From Zhongshania sp. (GTDB taxonomy: Bacteria > Pseudomonadota > Gammaproteobacteria > Pseudomonadales > Spongiibacteraceae): 64,000 nucleotides of DNA. The position numbers and the translations under genes are program-made. The notes beneath the pieces were generated by a model. That model saw only the letters and a list, made by a program, of their open reading frames with translations. It was not told the DNA's origin and did not search any database. The stretch covers positions 1 through 64,000 of the forward strand of contig JAGPVP010000009.1 in NCBI GenBank assembly GCA_018066965.1, in the 5' to 3' direction. This document shows, one piece after another, positions 44,531 through 53,327 of this stretch (positions within the stretch are counted from its first letter, which is position 1; every line of letters starts with the position of its first letter).

Positions 44531-44550
44531 GAGCAGTGGTAACACTGCTC
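44531..44550. terminator. Hairpin after the NorE/subunit-IV genes
   Basis: An eight-base perfect stem (GAGCAGTG/CACTGCTC) with a GTAA loop lies 30 bases past the end of the minus-strand gene at 44582. The T-run expected for that strand is missing, so terminator function is uncertain. Confidence 0.4.
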
Positions 44551-44581
44551 CAACTATTTGATATGTATTGTTTTTTTTTGG

Positions 44582-44839
44582 CTAGTAAAATTCAGCAATT
44601 ATCATTGATGAGCTCACCACAGCCAGCCAGCCAGCCATTAAATATTTCCATGCCCCCCCCATTTCGTCGACCTCCATGAACGAGCTCATGATCGCCTGCA
44701 CTTTAACTGTAGATATTAGGACAATTACGACGGAGGCTTGTACGTAACCGTGAAACTCCTCGAATGTGAACCAAGAGGCAACGGTTGCTAGTAATAAGCC
44801 GATTGCTACAGCGCTTTTCTTATTTATTATCCAGTCCAT
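44582..44839 (-). CDS. Cytochrome c oxidase subunit IV-like/NorF-like membrane protein
   Basis: Protein of 85 residues with three predicted spans and the COX4_pro-like pattern (FHGYVQASVVIVLISTVKVQAIMSSFMEV given in part: VQASVVIVLISTVKVQAIM). These small proteins accompany haem-copper oxidases and NO reductases. The frame continues to 44905, but the ATG at 44839 is two bases after the NorE stop, with AAAG before it. No catalytic subunit is nearby. Confidence 0.78.
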   Translation of the reverse strand: MDWIINKKSAVAIGLLLATVASWFTFEEFHGYVQASVVIVLISTVKVQAIMSSFMEVDEMGGAWKYLMAGWLAVVSSSMIIAEFY

Positions 44840-44841
44840 CT

Positions 44842-45432
44842 TTATGCCCCCAAGAAATAAATTAGCGGAAAAATAAACACCCAAAGTAGGTCGACCATAT
44901 GCCAATATACGCCACCGCTCTCTAATCCAGAGAAGTTGTTAGCAGAGTATTTTCCCTTTTTTGTGTTCATAAAAAGGACTAACAAAATAATCATGCCGCC
45001 TACCACGTGTGCCATGTGTATACCGGTAATGATGTAGTAGAACATAAAGAAATCATTGCTCAGCAGGGTAATGCCGTCCTTTACCTTGGCGCTGTATTCA
45101 ATGATCTTATTAACGATAAAAAGCCCGCCACAGGTAAACGCTAGGGCGATGAACACGGCGCTGATCTGATGCGCATTTTTCTTGATGGCTCTCACTGCTA
45201 ATACAACGAACCAAGAGCTGAGTAAGAGTATTAATGTGTTAACTGCACCCAAGGTTTGATTGAGCTCGGTTTGTGATGAAATATACAGTTCAGAGTTGGC
45301 ATTACGCTCCATCAAATACGATATAAAAATTAATGCAAAAAAGCACATGTCCGCAAAGATGAAGATCAGAATGCCTTCTTCTACTGCAGGTGATTTCGTT
45401 TTTTCTTTACTAACTGAGGTATTCATACTCAC
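44842..45432 (-). CDS. norE: NorE-like cytochrome c oxidase subunit III family protein
   Basis: Membrane protein of 196 residues with five predicted spans matching the short subunit III/NorE family: GILIFIFADMCFFALIF, MFYYIITGIHMAHVVGG and GGVYWHMVDLLWVFIFPLIY. NorE is an accessory protein of NO reductase in denitrifiers. Neither norB nor norC, nor any oxidase subunit I, occurs in the window. The subunit-IV-like gene follows two bases downstream. It may serve a reductase elsewhere or have been recruited to another role. Confidence 0.83.
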   Translation of the reverse strand: MSMNTSVSKEKTKSPAVEEGILIFIFADMCFFALIFISYLMERNANSELYISSQTELNQTLGAVNTLILLLSSWFVVLAVRAIKKNAHQISAVFIALAFTCGGLFIVNKIIEYSAKVKDGITLLSNDFFMFYYIITGIHMAHVVGGMIILLVLFMNTKKGKYSANNFSGLESGGVYWHMVDLLWVFIFPLIYFLGA

Positions 45433-45506
45433 TCCTTCGCCACATAACAGCCATCACCGACCTTAACCCTAGAGCCTTGGTCAGTGATGGTTGTGCAGTT
45501 ATTATT

Positions 45507-46250
45507 TTATGCTTTCGACAAACTGGGATTGTATTCAGGGGTGGCTTCGCTAGCCTTCTGGCGACGCTTCACTTCTTTAATCATGTAGGTACTCGCGATG
45601 GTGTACCAACCTAACCAGCACGCGTAAGGAATGTAGTAGCTGAGCATGCCGTCCCAGGCAAATGGACCGGTTTTAACCACACCGGTAAAGCTTGCAGGCA
45701 GGAAGCTAAGACCACACCAGATTGTGACGTAGCACACCCAGCGCGGGAATAACGGTACTTCACGCTTGTCGGCTAGACCAACCATCGCGGCGGCAACCAT
45801 CTGTAAGGTTGTGCAGGCGTACTGCAGATCGATGCACAGCCAACCAAGGTCGGTTAGCATTTGCGTTGTTGCGGGGTCTTGATCAGGACGGAAAGCAGCG
45901 GCTACCCAGAAGAATGCGCTGAAAGACACCACCATCACGGTTAAGCCGCCGCCAAGTAGCTGCAGGTAGGCCATGACGGGTACGCGGCCTTCAATTCGTG
46001 CCATCTGGGTGCTAAGTAGCGCCGTCCACGGTAGGTATAACGTTACGCAAATCAATGAAATGATAAAGCCGAAACGTATTGAGCCAAGGTGCTCTGCGTA
46101 GCGAGCTTGTAATGCCTCAGCGGTCAAAGCAGCTGAGGGGTTTGGCAAGTTCTGCCCAATAATGCCCCAAAAAACGACAAAGGTCACTAAGAAAGCCGGA
46201 CCACACCATGCGCTAATTAATTCATGCCGAAAGGCAGTTTTCTCATCCAT
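45507..46250 (-). CDS. Unrecognised multi-span membrane protein
   Basis: Protein of 247 residues from the ATG at 46250, which has GAGG nine bases upstream; the frame reaches 46283. Six or seven hydrophobic segments are visible (about 15-35, 60-85, 95-120, 140-165, 175-195, 205-225), with Trp-rich loops and a charged tail (IKEVKRRQKASE). I do not recognise the family. It sits between a MarR regulator 45 bases upstream and the NorE-like pair 74 bases downstream, all on one strand, so the four genes may be one operon. Confidence 0.75.
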   Translation of the reverse strand: MDEKTAFRHELISAWCGPAFLVTFVVFWGIIGQNLPNPSAALTAEALQARYAEHLGSIRFGFIISLICVTLYLPWTALLSTQMARIEGRVPVMAYLQLLGGGLTVMVVSFSAFFWVAAAFRPDQDPATTQMLTDLGWLCIDLQYACTTLQMVAAAMVGLADKREVPLFPRWVCYVTIWCGLSFLPASFTGVVKTGPFAWDGMLSYYIPYACWLGWYTIASTYMIKEVKRRQKASEATPEYNPSLSKA

Positions 46251-46295
46251 CGCTATATACCTCGCTTGTTGTAAAAACACCAAGCTCAGCTTTTG

Positions 46296-46808
46296 CTAGC
46301 GAAACTTGGCTTCATCGAAAGACACTATTGCCTTTCTTAGTAGTCGATCTAAAACTGCTTGCTCTTCTTCATCTAAGTCAGCAAATGCGTTGGCTGCTGG
46401 TCCGGCAACAGACGGCGTTAATTTTTTAACGACATCTCTTCCGCGTTTAGTGATGGTAATAACACTTCGGCGGCCATCTAATGCGCCCGCTTCGCGGCTG
46501 GCATAGCCTTCCTTTTCTAGTTCAACAATCACCCTAGACATATTGGGCCGGCTGGTGCCCACTAGCTCGCTTAATTCACTTGGCGACGCTCGGCCTTTGT
46601 CGCTAGACACCAATACGCATAAGGCGTGATAGCTGTGCTCGGTAAGCCCTAATTCATTGAATACGCTAGTGAAATAATCACCTAAACCATATGCTGCGAC
46701 CCGTACCAAGCGAATTAGCATCGTTTGCTGCTTTGGTAGCGCCGGTAAAGCTTTTGCCAATGGCTCTGTGGAGCGTTCAATGGACCTAAGTCTTTCAATT
46801 CCTCTCAT
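46296..46808 (-). CDS. MarR family transcriptional regulator 1
   Basis: DNA-binding protein of 170 residues with a MarR winged helix (SPSELSELVGTSRPNMSRVIVELEKEGY, then the wing AGALDGRRSVITITKRG). I start at 46808, where GGAG lies nine bases upstream; the frame extends to 46856. It is clearly paralogous to the regulator at 57025-57552: both begin MRG, share TMLIRLVR/TIMVRLLR and GTSRxNxxR, and end LLRKxIVSFDxAxxR. It probably controls the membrane-protein genes directly downstream. Confidence 0.88.
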   Translation of the reverse strand: MRGIERLRSIERSTEPLAKALPALPKQQTMLIRLVRVAAYGLGDYFTSVFNELGLTEHSYHALCVLVSSDKGRASPSELSELVGTSRPNMSRVIVELEKEGYASREAGALDGRRSVITITKRGRDVVKKLTPSVAGPAANAFADLDEEEQAVLDRLLRKAIVSFDEAKFR

Positions 46809-46871
46809 TAATCTATCTCCAAAAAAGGTAGCAGGAGATAGTATTGGCGCGGTCATTGCTCAGTCAAGTAG

Positions 46872-46883
46872 TTAGCTTGCTAA
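46872..46883. promoter_or_regulatory. Short palindrome upstream of MarR 1
   Basis: TTAGC-TT-GCTAA lies about 65 bases before the regulator start, a usual place for MarR autoregulation. The arms are only five bases, so the call is weak. Confidence 0.3.
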
Positions 46884-46944
46884 TCTATCTAAGTAAGGTT
46901 TAACCAAGTTTGTATTGATTGGGTTCAGAGCCTACTTATATTTA

Positions 46945-46972
46945 TTAAAAAAGGCTGTTCGTCGAAACAGCC
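46945..46972 (-). terminator. Rho-independent terminator, minus strand
   Basis: A seven-base stem (GGCTGTT/AACAGCC) with a six-base loop is followed on the minus strand by six T. No intact gene ends just before it. The nearest upstream remnant on this strand is the decayed gene ending at 47294, so it may be a relic terminator or end a longer transcript from the alcohol dehydrogenase gene. Confidence 0.65.
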
Positions 46973-47293
46973 AAATCGCGTGCGAGTGGGGTCGCGTGCG
47001 AAACTTTGAATGCTGTGATTTTTAGTTACAATATAATTTCATATAAAACTATTTAACGACGACACCGATTTTTTGTCAAGGATAAAGTTAGCGTGCAAAC
47101 GATTTTGTCTGTAAGCTAGAAATTCGGATAAAGTGATGTAAATGGGTAACATTCTGTTGCTCTTAAAGTGGATTAGGGCACGCCGGTCTTAGTTATCATG
47201 GCTTTAAGAGGGGGGGTTGGGCGAGTCCACAACAGTCGTAGCATGCACATCTGTCTTATTTGTGGCGACCTCTTTGTATTTCAGGGTCAAAGA

Positions 47294-47550
47294 GCTAGTA
47301 TTTCTCTGCGATGATTAGGTGGGCGAGTATGGTAAATACCGATAAAGTCATGGCGTATTTATAAGCGGCCGACGCGATATCAAAACCGGAAAATACTCCG
47401 TCTCAGCGATTTGATTAGCTCGGCTTCCCCTGCGGCGCTCCAAATTTGCAATAACGCTGTCAGCCCCAGTGATATACCGACCCAAGGATTCAACCGCAAG
47501 CTGTCAGAAGCTAAGGTGTACCGAGGCGGGGGAGCCGTTAGCTCAGTAAT
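47294..47550 (-). pseudogene. Decayed membrane-protein gene (C-terminal remnant, frameshifted)
   Basis: On the minus strand one frame reads TAPPPRYTLASDS, then LRLNPWVGISLGLTALLQIW and SAAGEAELIKSLRR, then runs into a stop. The next frame continues with VFSGFDIASAAYKYAM and TLSVFTILAHLIIAEKY before a TAG at 47294. Together they look like the last two or three spans of a membrane protein with a single frameshift near 47395. No start or upstream part is recognisable. I cannot name the family. Confidence 0.4.
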
Positions 47551-47835
47551 TTAGACGTATAAAAATTGAGGTATTAGAAATAGAGCCCTGTTAGTTTTAA
47601 ATACAGCCACAGGTATTCGAGTAGGTGACGTCAGCACTAATGGTGTATATAAAAACGCTATAAATGATCTGATGGATTGACGCGGAAATAAAATGGGGCA
47701 AATTACCGTGTTGGCGCAGCCAATATTTGGGAATAGACCAAGCTCTTTGTAACAAGCGAGCCGAATGTAGACTCGCTGCACTAGAGTAGAAATATGAGTA
47801 CCGTGCCATATTTTTACTTTAGCGAACTTGCTGCC

Positions 47836-48945
47836 CTAAAACCTTAGTATTGCCTTCACACAGGAGCCATCACTGTTTGCTGCCACGGCCTCATTAATGT
47901 CTGCTAGATCATATATCTTACACATTTTGTCATAGGGGAATTTTCCGTCCATATATAAATCCACCATAAAAGGTATGAATTCTTGCGGATCAGCGTCACC
48001 TTCACAAATGCCTTTAACTGTATAACCTCCGAGTAAAAAGCTTAATATGCTGAATTCTGCCTTCATAGCGGGATCTTTCGGTATACCCACAATACCTAGT
48101 TTTCCGCCAGCTGCCAACGCAGGGAAAAGACCATCGAGTACAGATTGAATGCTAGTGGTATCCAGTACATATTTGACACCGTTAGTAGCGATCTCGCGGA
48201 TTGCTGTCGAAAGATCATCGACCGCAACAGGGTCAATAGTGTGAGTGGCACCCAGTTCCAATGCTAGCTTTCGTCGCTCGCTATGCGGCTCTATCACAAT
48301 AATTGGATGACACCCCTGAACGACGGCACCTAGAACACCGCTCAAACCAACCGCACCACCACCAGCCACGGCAACAGCAGATCCTGCCTCACACTTAAAC
48401 GCTCGCATAAACGTGCCTGCACCAGTCTGTATTCCGCACCCTAGTGGACCGAGAATTTCAAGCGGCGCGTCACTGCGTACTTTTACAACGTTGCTTTCGT
48501 AAGTTAGGGCGTAATTTGCAAACGATGATTGGCCGAAAAAATGGCTGGAAATAATCTCGTCGCCTTTATTGATCGCCTTGCTACCATCAAGGCGAATGCC
48601 GAGCATATTCAGTGAAGGAAAGGCTTCGCAATAATTCTTTTGATCGTTATGGCAAGGCGCGCAATCACCGCAAGTAGCAAAGGAAATTACTACATGATCA
48701 CCCGGCTTCACTCTGGTCACTGCCGCACCAACCCGCTCCACGATACCTGCTCCTTCGTGGCCTAACACCACAGGTAGTTCGGTGGGAATCTGGCCATCCC
48801 GGGCAGAAATATCGGAGTGGCAGATGCCAACACCGACGATTTTTACTAACACTTCATTGTCGCGGGGCTCTTCTAATTCAAGCTCCTCAATGGTGAAGTC
48901 TGATTGCGCGGAACGAGCTACGGCGGCAGTAATTTTCATGGTCAT
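47836..48945 (-). CDS. Zinc-dependent alcohol dehydrogenase (MDR superfamily)
   Basis: Cytosolic NAD(P)-linked alcohol dehydrogenase of 369 residues. Catalytic zinc ligands C42 (with H43) in GICHSD, H63/E64 in LGHEGAG and a Cys in [11 protein letters not shown] are present, and the structural zinc site is C92, C95, C98 and C106. The Rossmann motif is [12 protein letters not shown]. It resembles aryl/allylic alcohol dehydrogenases. As the last gene of the catabolic run, it may oxidise the alcohol made by the AlkB-like hydroxylase. The start could also be the second ATG, two codons later. Confidence 0.92.
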   Translation of the reverse strand: MTMKITAAVARSAQSDFTIEELELEEPRDNEVLVKIVGVGICHSDISARDGQIPTELPVVLGHEGAGIVERVGAAVTRVKPGDHVVISFATCGDCAPCHNDQKNYCEAFPSLNMLGIRLDGSKAINKGDEIISSHFFGQSSFANYALTYESNVVKVRSDAPLEILGPLGCGIQTGAGTFMRAFKCEAGSAVAVAGGGAVGLSGVLGAVVQGCHPIIVIEPHSERRKLALELGATHTIDPVAVDDLSTAIREIATNGVKYVLDTTSIQSVLDGLFPALAAGGKLGIVGIPKDPAMKAEFSILSFLLGGYTVKGICEGDADPQEFIPFMVDLYMDGKFPYDKMCKIYDLADINEAVAANSDGSCVKAILRF

Positions 48946-49003
48946 TAATCCTTTTTATTTACAGGTTGATATTATTCGTTGTTAAGAAATATCTACTGAC
49001 GCC

Positions 49004-49906
49004 TCATGCTTTCCCGCTTCGAGTGGAATGCTTCTTTGGCCCCTCTAACAATACCTTTGGCGGCGCCTCCAAAGGAAAACCGTCAAAGGCCTCTGAGTTG
49101 CACTCCGGCCTGAGGGGCCCCCAACAAATGCGGGCATTGGGGGAGCCGCCATCAACGCGAATACAGGCCCCAGTAATATAGGCAGCTCCCGGAGACAGTA
49201 GATAAGCAATGGCACTGGATATTTCCGCCGCATTTCCCCAGCGCTGTAATGGAATAGTTTTGGGTATTTCAGCAAAAAAGGCTTGCGCTTCCGGCTCGTA
49301 GGTATCTAAGCCACTGCTGGCAATACATCCGGGGGCAACTGCGTTTACGCGCACGCCATAGCTGGCCCATTCTGACGCGACACTCTCGGTTAGCGTCCAC
49401 ATACCTCCACGAGCCGCTGCGGAATGAGAGTAGTTAGGCCAGCCATTCCATATGTCGGCAATCATATTCACAATGGCGCCGCCATTTGCTTTCATCCAGC
49501 GCTTGTAGGTTTCCCGCATAAAGATAAAGCCGCCCACCAAGTTATTCCTTACCACCGCCTCAAAGCCCTTGGTGGAGATGTCCTCAGCGGGCATACGGTA
49601 TTGGCCACCGGCGTTATTAACTAGGCCGTTGATCTTGCCATGCTGTGCAAGTACTGCGTCAATAGTTGCAATAACACTGTCCTCTTCCCGAATATCGCAC
49701 ACGTGGGTGGAAACCTTGCCACCAGTGGCTTCAATCTCTGCCTGAACCGCCTCCAGTTTTTCTAATTGGCGGCCGACGATTGCCACTGTTGCGCCGAGGG
49801 AAGCAAGCTCATGGGCCGTGCAGCGGCCAATACCACTACCACCGCCGGTGACAATCATGACTTGATTTTCGAACAGGTTTGCTCGGTAAATTGAGTTGTA
49901 GTTCAT
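49004..49906 (-). CDS. SDR family oxidoreductase, PECR/citronellol-dehydrogenase-like
   Basis: Protein of 300 residues with cofactor motif TGGGSGIG (20-27) and NNAGG near 96. Where classical SDRs have YxxxK, this protein reads YSHSAAARGG. That matches the variant HSxAAR motif of peroxisomal trans-2-enoyl-CoA reductase and citronellol/citronellal dehydrogenase relatives, in which the catalytic Lys is absent. A Pro/Gly-rich tail of about 45 residues follows the usual end (RVDGG). It likely reduces or oxidises a CoA thioester or terpenoid intermediate. It lies 65 bases from the ligase gene and 58 from the alcohol dehydrogenase. Confidence 0.87.
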   Translation of the reverse strand: MNYNSIYRANLFENQVMIVTGGGSGIGRCTAHELASLGATVAIVGRQLEKLEAVQAEIEATGGKVSTHVCDIREEDSVIATIDAVLAQHGKINGLVNNAGGQYRMPAEDISTKGFEAVVRNNLVGGFIFMRETYKRWMKANGGAIVNMIADIWNGWPNYSHSAAARGGMWTLTESVASEWASYGVRVNAVAPGCIASSGLDTYEPEAQAFFAEIPKTIPLQRWGNAAEISSAIAYLLSPGAAYITGACIRVDGGSPNARICWGPLRPECNSEAFDGFPLEAPPKVLLEGPKKHSTRSGKA

Positions 49907-49971
49907 TGCGTTGCTTCCTATCTATTCAGTATCAATGCGCTGCGAAAACGTCGGCACCTAGCTAGCCAAGT

Positions 49972-51534
49972 TTATTTACACGTAATTTTCTGCAGGTCTT
50001 CACGCAGAATTTTCTTCATGACTTTGCCACTAGGCGTCATCGGTAGACTCTCTAAAAAAACGACCCGTTTGGGCACTTTATAACCCGCGATTAATCCTCT
50101 GCAGTGCTCTATTACCTTCGCTTCATCTAACTCGGTGCCAAGCTGGCGCACTACTGCGACCGTGACACGCTCGCCCCACTTGGGGTCCGGCACTCCCACC
50201 GCAGCGCATAATGCAACCTCTGCAAGTTTTTGTACGGCCTGTTCAACCTCAGTGGAATAGACATTTTCGCCGCCACTAATAATCATATCTTTGACTCGGT
50301 CAACGATGTACAGCAGCCCAGCTTCATCTCGATAGCCCGCATCCCCAGAACGGTACCAGCCATCGCGAAAGGCCGCTGCTGTTGCCACCGGCTGACCGCG
50401 ATAGCCTTCGCACAATGACGGTGAGCGAATCAGGAACTCGCCAACCTGCCCATTAGGGAGCTCTTCACCTTGTTCATTAGCAACCCGAATTTCCATCAAC
50501 GGCAGCGGCGCGCCGCAAGATTTCAAGCGAGCTTCATCATCTAGGCGATGATCTGCAGGGCGTAGAAAGGTGACTCCAGAACAGGTTTCGGTGGCACCAT
50601 AAAATTGAATGAACTCGCATCCTAGACGCTGTATGGCGCGTTTAAGCACCGGGACAGTGATGGACGACCCCGCATAAACTACCAGTCGAACCGAAGATAG
50701 ATCGGCCTCAGCATTGTCCGGATGGTCAATCAACATCTGCACTGCAGTGGGAATCAAGGGGAGTACTGTCGGCCGTATTTGAGTAATCAAGCCCGCCAAG
50801 ATCACTGGGTCGGGCATCGGATAAACCGCCACGCTGGCCCCATTATATAGTGCCTGCAAAGAAAGGCTCAGTCCCATTGCGTGAAATAAGGGCATAACAG
50901 TGAGCATGCAATCGCTGGCGCGATACTGAAAAGACGGCTCTAGGTGTTCGCAAAGCCGCAAATACAGGTGGTTTTGGTGGGATTGCTGCACCCCTTTGGG
51001 CCGCCCAGTAGTACCTGAGGTGTACATCAGAATACACGTATGTAGAGGGTTAACATCTATTTCGGGGTCGGCCTCCGAGGCCCTAGTGGCCAGCGTTGCT
51101 AACTCGCCCTCATCGGGCTTATTGCTGTTATATACCACTACTCGGCAGGCCGTAGGCGACGAGGAGGCAATCTTCGCTGCAATTTCGGCAAAGTCACTGT
51201 CGGCGAACAGCAGGCGTGGAGCCGCATCTTCCACCACGTCCTGCAACTCCGGTACCGCCAGACGCCAGTTTAATGGCAGGAAGGTGGCGTCCAGCTTGCT
51301 AGCCCCAAACAGTAATTCAAAGTACTGAACCGAATTGCCCCCCAAAATCGCCATCCGGTCCTGAGATTGAATACCCAACTCCGCAAGCACATGACTCATT
51401 TGGTTGGCGCGCGCATTCAGCGCTCGCCAGGTAACGGTCCCCGACATACCGATTAAAGCTGGGGCGTCCGGTGTGTGCCCAGCGTAATGGAGGGGGATGT
51501 CACCCAGCGATTGAATTTCATTAAACAGCCACAT
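49972..51534 (-). CDS. AMP-dependent acyl-CoA ligase
   Basis: Enzyme of 520 residues that activates a carboxylic acid to its CoA thioester via an acyl-adenylate. Motifs are MYTSGTTGRPKG (about 168-179), QFYGATETC (near 305), YRSGDAGYRDE, the hinge IVDRVKDMIISGGENVY, and the catalytic-lysine end MTPSGKVMKK. It resembles medium/long-chain or aryl acid ligases, and the acid is not predictable. AGAGGAAAAG precedes the ATG. It is separated by 198 bases from the upstream enoyl-CoA hydratase, so it may have its own promoter. Confidence 0.93.
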   Translation of the reverse strand: MWLFNEIQSLGDIPLHYAGHTPDAPALIGMSGTVTWRALNARANQMSHVLAELGIQSQDRMAILGGNSVQYFELLFGASKLDATFLPLNWRLAVPELQDVVEDAAPRLLFADSDFAEIAAKIASSSPTACRVVVYNSNKPDEGELATLATRASEADPEIDVNPLHTCILMYTSGTTGRPKGVQQSHQNHLYLRLCEHLEPSFQYRASDCMLTVMPLFHAMGLSLSLQALYNGASVAVYPMPDPVILAGLITQIRPTVLPLIPTAVQMLIDHPDNAEADLSSVRLVVYAGSSITVPVLKRAIQRLGCEFIQFYGATETCSGVTFLRPADHRLDDEARLKSCGAPLPLMEIRVANEQGEELPNGQVGEFLIRSPSLCEGYRGQPVATAAAFRDGWYRSGDAGYRDEAGLLYIVDRVKDMIISGGENVYSTEVEQAVQKLAEVALCAAVGVPDPKWGERVTVAVVRQLGTELDEAKVIEHCRGLIAGYKVPKRVVFLESLPMTPSGKVMKKILREDLQKITCK

Positions 51535-51732
51535 ATTGCTTTTCCTCTTGATTATTATTCGTGAAGCCGTGAGTAATTACCGCGCGCCGAATTCTAAGCG
51601 TTAGTGGGTGCTCTCAATGCTCATTTACTTTTTATAAGCGCCGCTTTTTCCGCTCAGGTGAGGTTCAAGCTGTCTTTGCTTGATACATTGGTCGGCGCCT
51701 CAGCGAGGCTTGTTGATTCGGATGAAGGAAAC

Positions 51733-52521
51733 CTAGCGGCCTCGGAAGTCCGGTGACCGCTTTTCCGTAAATGCGCGAATACCTTCTTTAGCGTCGTCAG
51801 AAGATGCTATAGCACGGAGTGCTTGAGCCTCGTCCTCCAATTGAGTTTCAAAGGGTGTACAGCTCGCCGCGGCTAGTAATTGCCGCAGAGCCGCATAGGC
51901 ACGGGTGGGGCCACAGTTAAGTTTTATCGCTAGAGCTTCAGTCCGTGCAACAAGTTCAGTGTCCTCGCATAATTCATCTACCAAGCCCACCTTAAATGCC
52001 GCTTCTGCGCCCAGTGTCTCGCCGAGCATCAGAAAACGACGCGCAGCTGGTAGGCCCATGCGCGACACCAAGCCTGTGGTAGCACCTAAATCGCAACTAA
52101 ATCCTATGTGGATATAAGCGGGGCTAAAACTGGCTGATCGTGCCGCCACCACAAAGTCGCAATGGGACAGTAGAGCCACTCCGCCTCCTGCTGCAGCACC
52201 TTGTACGCAGGCAATAATGGGAGCATTTAAGCGTCGCAACCGAGTCAGGCCCATATGTAGACCGCTGGTGCCGCGCAATACTGCCGAGTGGGCCTGATCA
52301 AGGTCGCGAGTAAACATACTGAGATCACCACCCACGCAAAAGTGCTTGCCCTTACCAGATAGCAACACGGCGCGAAGATCCTCACGTTGACCGAGTTCAT
52401 CAGCCACTAGAGCAAGCTCTCGGCAGGTCGTTTCAGTTAAAGCATTTCCGAGCTGCGGCAGATTGAGAGTTAGGCGAGCGAGACCTTTATCAAAAGACAG
52501 TTCAAACGATTCATAGGTCAT
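51733..52521 (-). CDS. Enoyl-CoA hydratase/isomerase family protein 1
   Basis: Crotonase-fold protein of 262 residues with oxyanion-hole segments KHFCVGGDLSMF (about 53-64) and QGAAAGGGVALLSHCDF (about 106-122). The two-step pattern fits hydration or isomerisation of an enoyl-CoA. The second Glu typical of hydratases is not obvious, so an isomerase or hydrolase role is possible. Its ATG shares a base with the stop of the upstream SDR gene (TAATG). Confidence 0.88.
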   Translation of the reverse strand: MTYESFELSFDKGLARLTLNLPQLGNALTETTCRELALVADELGQREDLRAVLLSGKGKHFCVGGDLSMFTRDLDQAHSAVLRGTSGLHMGLTRLRRLNAPIIACVQGAAAGGGVALLSHCDFVVAARSASFSPAYIHIGFSCDLGATTGLVSRMGLPAARRFLMLGETLGAEAAFKVGLVDELCEDTELVARTEALAIKLNCGPTRAYAALRQLLAAASCTPFETQLEDEAQALRAIASSDDAKEGIRAFTEKRSPDFRGR

Positions 52522-53327
52522 TAGATCACCGATATGCCGCCGTTGATGCTGATAGCCTGACCGGTCATGCGCTGCGCCGCAGGACTGGCCAGATATAAAA
52601 TCATCGCGGCTTGATCGGCAGAGTCCGCCACACCTAAATGTGCCATCGCCGATGCTTTCTCAAACATTTTTGCGCTGAAGGATTCGTTAAAAATGAGTTC
52701 AGCCCCGGGCGTGCCGGCAATAAGTGAAGGCGTTAGCAGGTTGATGCGCACATTTTCGCGTTTGACTTCCAACGCCGCGGTTTTGCAGTAGATCAAGATG
52801 GCTCCCATTGCCGAACCGACCATGGTCTCTCCTGGCGTGGGAATTTTGCCTGCGTCGGAGGCCACTACCACAATGGCACCGCTGCGCTGTTTGCGCATGG
52901 CTGGCAAGGTAGCGTGAACCATATGCAGCGGCGGCAGCATGATTTCCTCAATGCGCTGTTGAAGATCTTCAATTGCGATGTTATGCATCAAACGCGGTGG
53001 CGCACTGGGCCCAGTAGTGCAGGCGAGAATATCAATAGCGCCCAATCGCTCTCGGCATTCAGCCTCTGCACGAACTGCATCGGAGGCATTAGTGGCGTCA
53101 ACCCGCACAAACCCAATTTCGGATTTTGGTACGCGCTGGCGCAGCTTTTCACAAGCCGCCGCTCCGCGCTCATCATTGCGACCTAATATCAACACCCGGG
53201 CACCCTGCTCGGCAAACTGAGCTGCCGCTTCAAAACCCACGCCAGCCGTACCACCTAGCACCACAACTCCGCTGCCGGAGATCGGTCTGGCAAGCTGCTG
53301 TGTATTATTATTGTCTTGCTCTTTCAT
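52521..53327 (-). CDS. Atypical SDR family oxidoreductase
   Basis: Protein of 268 residues with a Rossmann start VVLGGTAGVGFEAA (near 22-35) and the SDR end GQAISINGG. The usual NNAG is replaced by ACTTGPSAP. At the catalytic site the classical YxxxK is missing: the aligned stretch reads TMVGSAMGAILIYCKTAALEV, with VAS(D) retained as the likely Ser. It may be a bacterial relative of 3-oxoacyl reductases with altered chemistry. It is translationally coupled on both sides (four-base overlap with the thioesterase, one-base with the hydratase), so it belongs firmly to the pathway. Confidence 0.82.
   Translation of the reverse strand: MKEQDNNNTQQLARPISGSGVVVLGGTAGVGFEAAAQFAEQGARVLILGRNDERGAAACEKLRQRVPKSEIGFVRVDATNASDAVRAEAECRERLGAIDILACTTGPSAPPRLMHNIAIEDLQQRIEEIMLPPLHMVHATLPAMRKQRSGAIVVVASDAGKIPTPGETMVGSAMGAILIYCKTAALEVKRENVRINLLTPSLIAGTPGAELIFNESFSAKMFEKASAMAHLGVADSADQAAMILYLASPAAQRMTGQAISINGGISVI

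Larger units (their letters stand above)
46857..47835. other. Gene-poor kilobase between MarR 1 and alcohol dehydrogenase
   Basis: No intact gene is supported in these 979 bases. They hold the short palindrome at 46872, the terminator at 46945 and the decayed membrane-protein remnant at 47294-47550. Two short minus-strand frames between 47551 and 47809 overlap one another and lack ribosome-binding sites. The region looks like the scar of a lost gene or an old rearrangement. Confidence 0.5.

Noticed and set aside
47551-47809. Two overlapping minus-strand frames of 76 and 70 residues in the gene-poor gap
   Set aside because: They overlap in different frames, lack ribosome-binding sites and show no recognisable motif; not enough to call genes.
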